Under the pieces are notes generated by a model that was given only the letters and a program-made list of their open reading frames with translations, had not been told where the DNA came from and searched no databases. The position numbers and the translations under genes are program-made. Shown in pieces: positions 61,606 through 64,000 of a stretch of DNA of 64,000 nt (position 1 is its first letter; every line of letters starts with the position of its first letter). This DNA is from Adenanthera pavonina (taxonomy: Eukaryota > Streptophyta > Magnoliopsida > Fabales > Fabaceae), in assembly GCA_026686845.1 (NCBI GenBank), contig JAIVEN010000003.1:3412501-3476500 (forward strand). The letters run 5' to 3'.

Positions 61606-64000
61606 AGATCCGTGGAAGACTCCTCTACATGCACTGCATCCTATAATCCAATGCTACTGCCTTCACTTTCTATATACCATTAGAAAGATATAATTGTGCT
61701 CCACAGAAACGTGCAGCTAAGGGGTGAGTTTGGAGTTTTGATCACGGAGATGGAGAAAGCAATAACATGGAAGAATAAGGAGAAAGTAGAATAGTGGGGA
61801 AATGTTCCTGTGTAGGTATTGAGAAGTTGGCAAGTGGTCATCAAAATTATTTTCTCCCAAGGTGCTGTAGTGTGGCGGAACTCAACAGAGATCCCAAATG
61901 CACTAGTTCCTTAAATTTTCACATGGGATTTGGTGTCAAATCGTGATTTAAAGGTAGCAACTATGGGTTGATGAAGTGTAAACTTGAGGAGGCGTATAAG
62001 TGACATCCTGAGCTGCTTCCTTTCTTGTATTTTATTTGACCAATTATGCCAAAAGATGGTGAATTCCACTTTCATTTATCCTTCTACCGCTTCATTAAGG
62101 GGGAATTTCATTTAGCCACCATTTCACTTGCATTTGAGAGATTACGTGGCAAAATATTATTAATCTTTGTAGACCCATAGCTTTCACTTTGAGATCCCAT
62201 CTTCGACCTTATGTGGCCAGCAAAATAAGTGAAGAATTCATTATTATTAAATGATGCATCTTGCCGCCCCATATTTTATAACCAAATGAAATGAATTCAT
62301 TTGATAAAAATTTGACCCTCATCTTGCGTCTCCCACGCTTTCCATATGTCACAAACTAAAGTGCTTTCATCAAGTCTTCATTTTCTACTTTATCTTGGCC
62401 GCAAGAAACACTTGAGAGAGAGCTCATAAATGGCGACACCAAGGAGGGAGAGAGACCTGGAGAGATCCAAAACCCTAGCCAATCTCCACCTCTGCTCAAA
62501 CTCCCTTCACAAAGAGTCAACTTTCTCTCTCCCTTTCCTTTATCCTAGCCTCCTTTACCTTGTACAAAAAATGGCCTTACAATATTAATTTTACCATATT
62601 AAAGTTATTTACTTATTTTGTGTTAACCCTCCTTTTACAAACGGAGTCCATGAATAATGATATGGATAAACCTTCCAAGAGGAAAAAGAATAAAATTTAC
62701 TTTTATGTAATATGACATATTCTTAATTACTAGGTTAATAGTTTGTCTTAGAGTATCATACATATGCTTTATTATATATATATATATATTAAGAACATGA
62801 TATACATAATTTGTGGTTGAATTAATTATTTGGTAGCCTAATTAATAACATCAATAATGGACACATGAATGTTAATTAAATATCGAGTTAAGCCATAATT
62901 TTTCAGTTATTGACATCAAAAGGACAAGTCATTCTATGATTAATCATTAAACACAACTCTCCATTTCATGTAAATCCAAAGTTAAGAAAATTATTACACT
63001 AAATCGGCCAGTTCGATTGAAAATTTTGTAGCTAATCTGGATCGGAATACAACAAAAATTGGACTAAAAGTAAACTCATTAAAAAAAAAAATAAAGCAGC
63101 AACAACGAGTTTTGAAGAGCCCGGTTTTTTTAAATACTCTATATAGAGCCAAAACCGTTGGGCTTTCTAAGCCCAAAAGTTCATCACAAAGGGGCAATCC
63201 TCTCCTATTTATAGACCTAAAACCCCCAGGTTTTCATGGTTTAGGCGATACGGCTAGCATAACTATGAATGAAGATAGCAAAGGTGACACCGATTAGCTC
63301 GATCTACGAACGAGTGGACAGGGTCGATCATATTAAGAATATAATGTAGACTACTCCGGAGTGTCGAACCCTCAAGAAAGTTTTAATCACTATATGAATT
63401 AATCTCAGTCAAAGGCTACTAGTAAGTAATAGTGATTAAACAAGAAATAAAATTAAGCAAAGCAAAAGTTGCTTTGAACAGACCAATAAGAACAATGCTA
63501 GAAGATCGGGGTTCACCAAGATTCACCTATTTTTTAGGACTAATTTAAACTATAATCTTGTCTCTCATGTTATAATAAAAGTCATTCCTAACGTATTAAT
63601 TCTATTGTTCTCTCAACCTTATAGATTGTACTTAATTAATTAACAAGGTAAAAACATACTTTTGATCTTTTAATTTTATATAAGGTTTCATTTTTATTCC
63701 TTAATTTTATTAATTTTATTTTAAATTATTTAATTTTCAAAATGCAATAAAAAATTTTCCTATTATTAACACCATTAAACAAAAAATGTTGACAAAACAT
63801 TTTTAAATATTGACAAAACATTTTTCAGTACTAACAAATTTATCCAACTCATTTTTATAACAAAAAAAAACTTCTGAGATTAAAAGGCTTTGTTTAAAAG
63901 TCATTTCTAATTTTTTTATTTTTCAATTTAATTTAAAAGCATTTTAAATATACGATTATTGAATACATAATGATGTTAATGACTTAGTTGAGAAAATTGA
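61606..64000. other. 3' flank of CRK-C and intergenic DNA
   Basis: The first 100 or so bases resemble the 3' flanks of CRK-A and CRK-B (agatccgtgg-agactcctct). Beyond that I see no gene. A (TA)n run lies at about 62775-62790, and 63000-63300 looks like transposon debris. Confidence 0.45.

Noticed and set aside
62430..62590. Short ATG frame (MATPRRERDLERSKTL...) as a first exon
   Set aside because: It has no recognisable domain, supported splice donor or downstream exon within the window.

Overview
The window looks like nuclear DNA of a woody or herbaceous eudicot. It is AT-rich, its genes are split by GT-AG introns, it carries a small tandem family of cysteine-rich receptor-like kinases (CRKs), and the rest is mostly plant-type transposable elements nested in each other. 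I cannot name the species from the sequence.

Three CRK genes, all on the + strand, can be assembled without a frameshift or internal stop: CRK-A (182-4742, 623 aa), CRK-B (22945-28135, 623 aa) and CRK-C (57107-61605, 617 aa). Each has eight exons with the same intron phases. Exon 1 encodes the signal peptide and first DUF26 domain, exon 2 the second DUF26, exon 3 the membrane helix, and exons 4-8 the Ser/Thr kinase. They should be plasma-membrane receptors with apoplastic C-X8-C-X2-C domains and a cytosolic RD kinase.

The spacers share sequence. Block A (3' flank of CRK-A, about 4743-6450 plus about 8340-8449) and block B (5' side of CRK-B, from 19875) are joined again as A'/B' at about 34740-38930, where no CRK remains. 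CRK-B also keeps its own short A-type 3' flank (28136-28470), so A'/B' looks like the footprint of a lost CRK unit. These paralogous empty sites let several insertions be bounded closely.

6.4-19.9 kb: an unclassified insert (about 6450-8340), then an 11.4-kb candidate Helitron (8450-19874). A PIF/Harbinger element (9439-15809, TTA target duplications) sits inside it, with an intact-looking Myb/SANT-like ORF and only the N-terminal part of a transposase.

19.9-29 kb: block B with MITEs, then CRK-B. Intron 3 of CRK-B holds a complete 1.1-kb minus-strand small LTR element (24991-26091, GATTT target duplications).

29-42.5 kb: a Copia 3' remnant, a 3.26-kb solo LTR (30053-33311, CTCAT duplications), older LTR-like sequence, the A'/B' block, and three inverted-repeat elements (36680-37920, 38957-39410, 40014-40432) with 8-11 bp duplications.

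42.5-54.7 kb: related long-LTR fragments in both orientations. One is split by a CACTA element (47162-51132) that carries a fragment of a protein arginine methyltransferase gene. 54.7-57.1 kb leads into CRK-C, and 61.6-64 kb has no gene that I can support.

I saw no tRNA or rRNA gene and no CRISPR array. The most informative part of the window is the nested transposon history of a CRK cluster rather than a new biochemical system.
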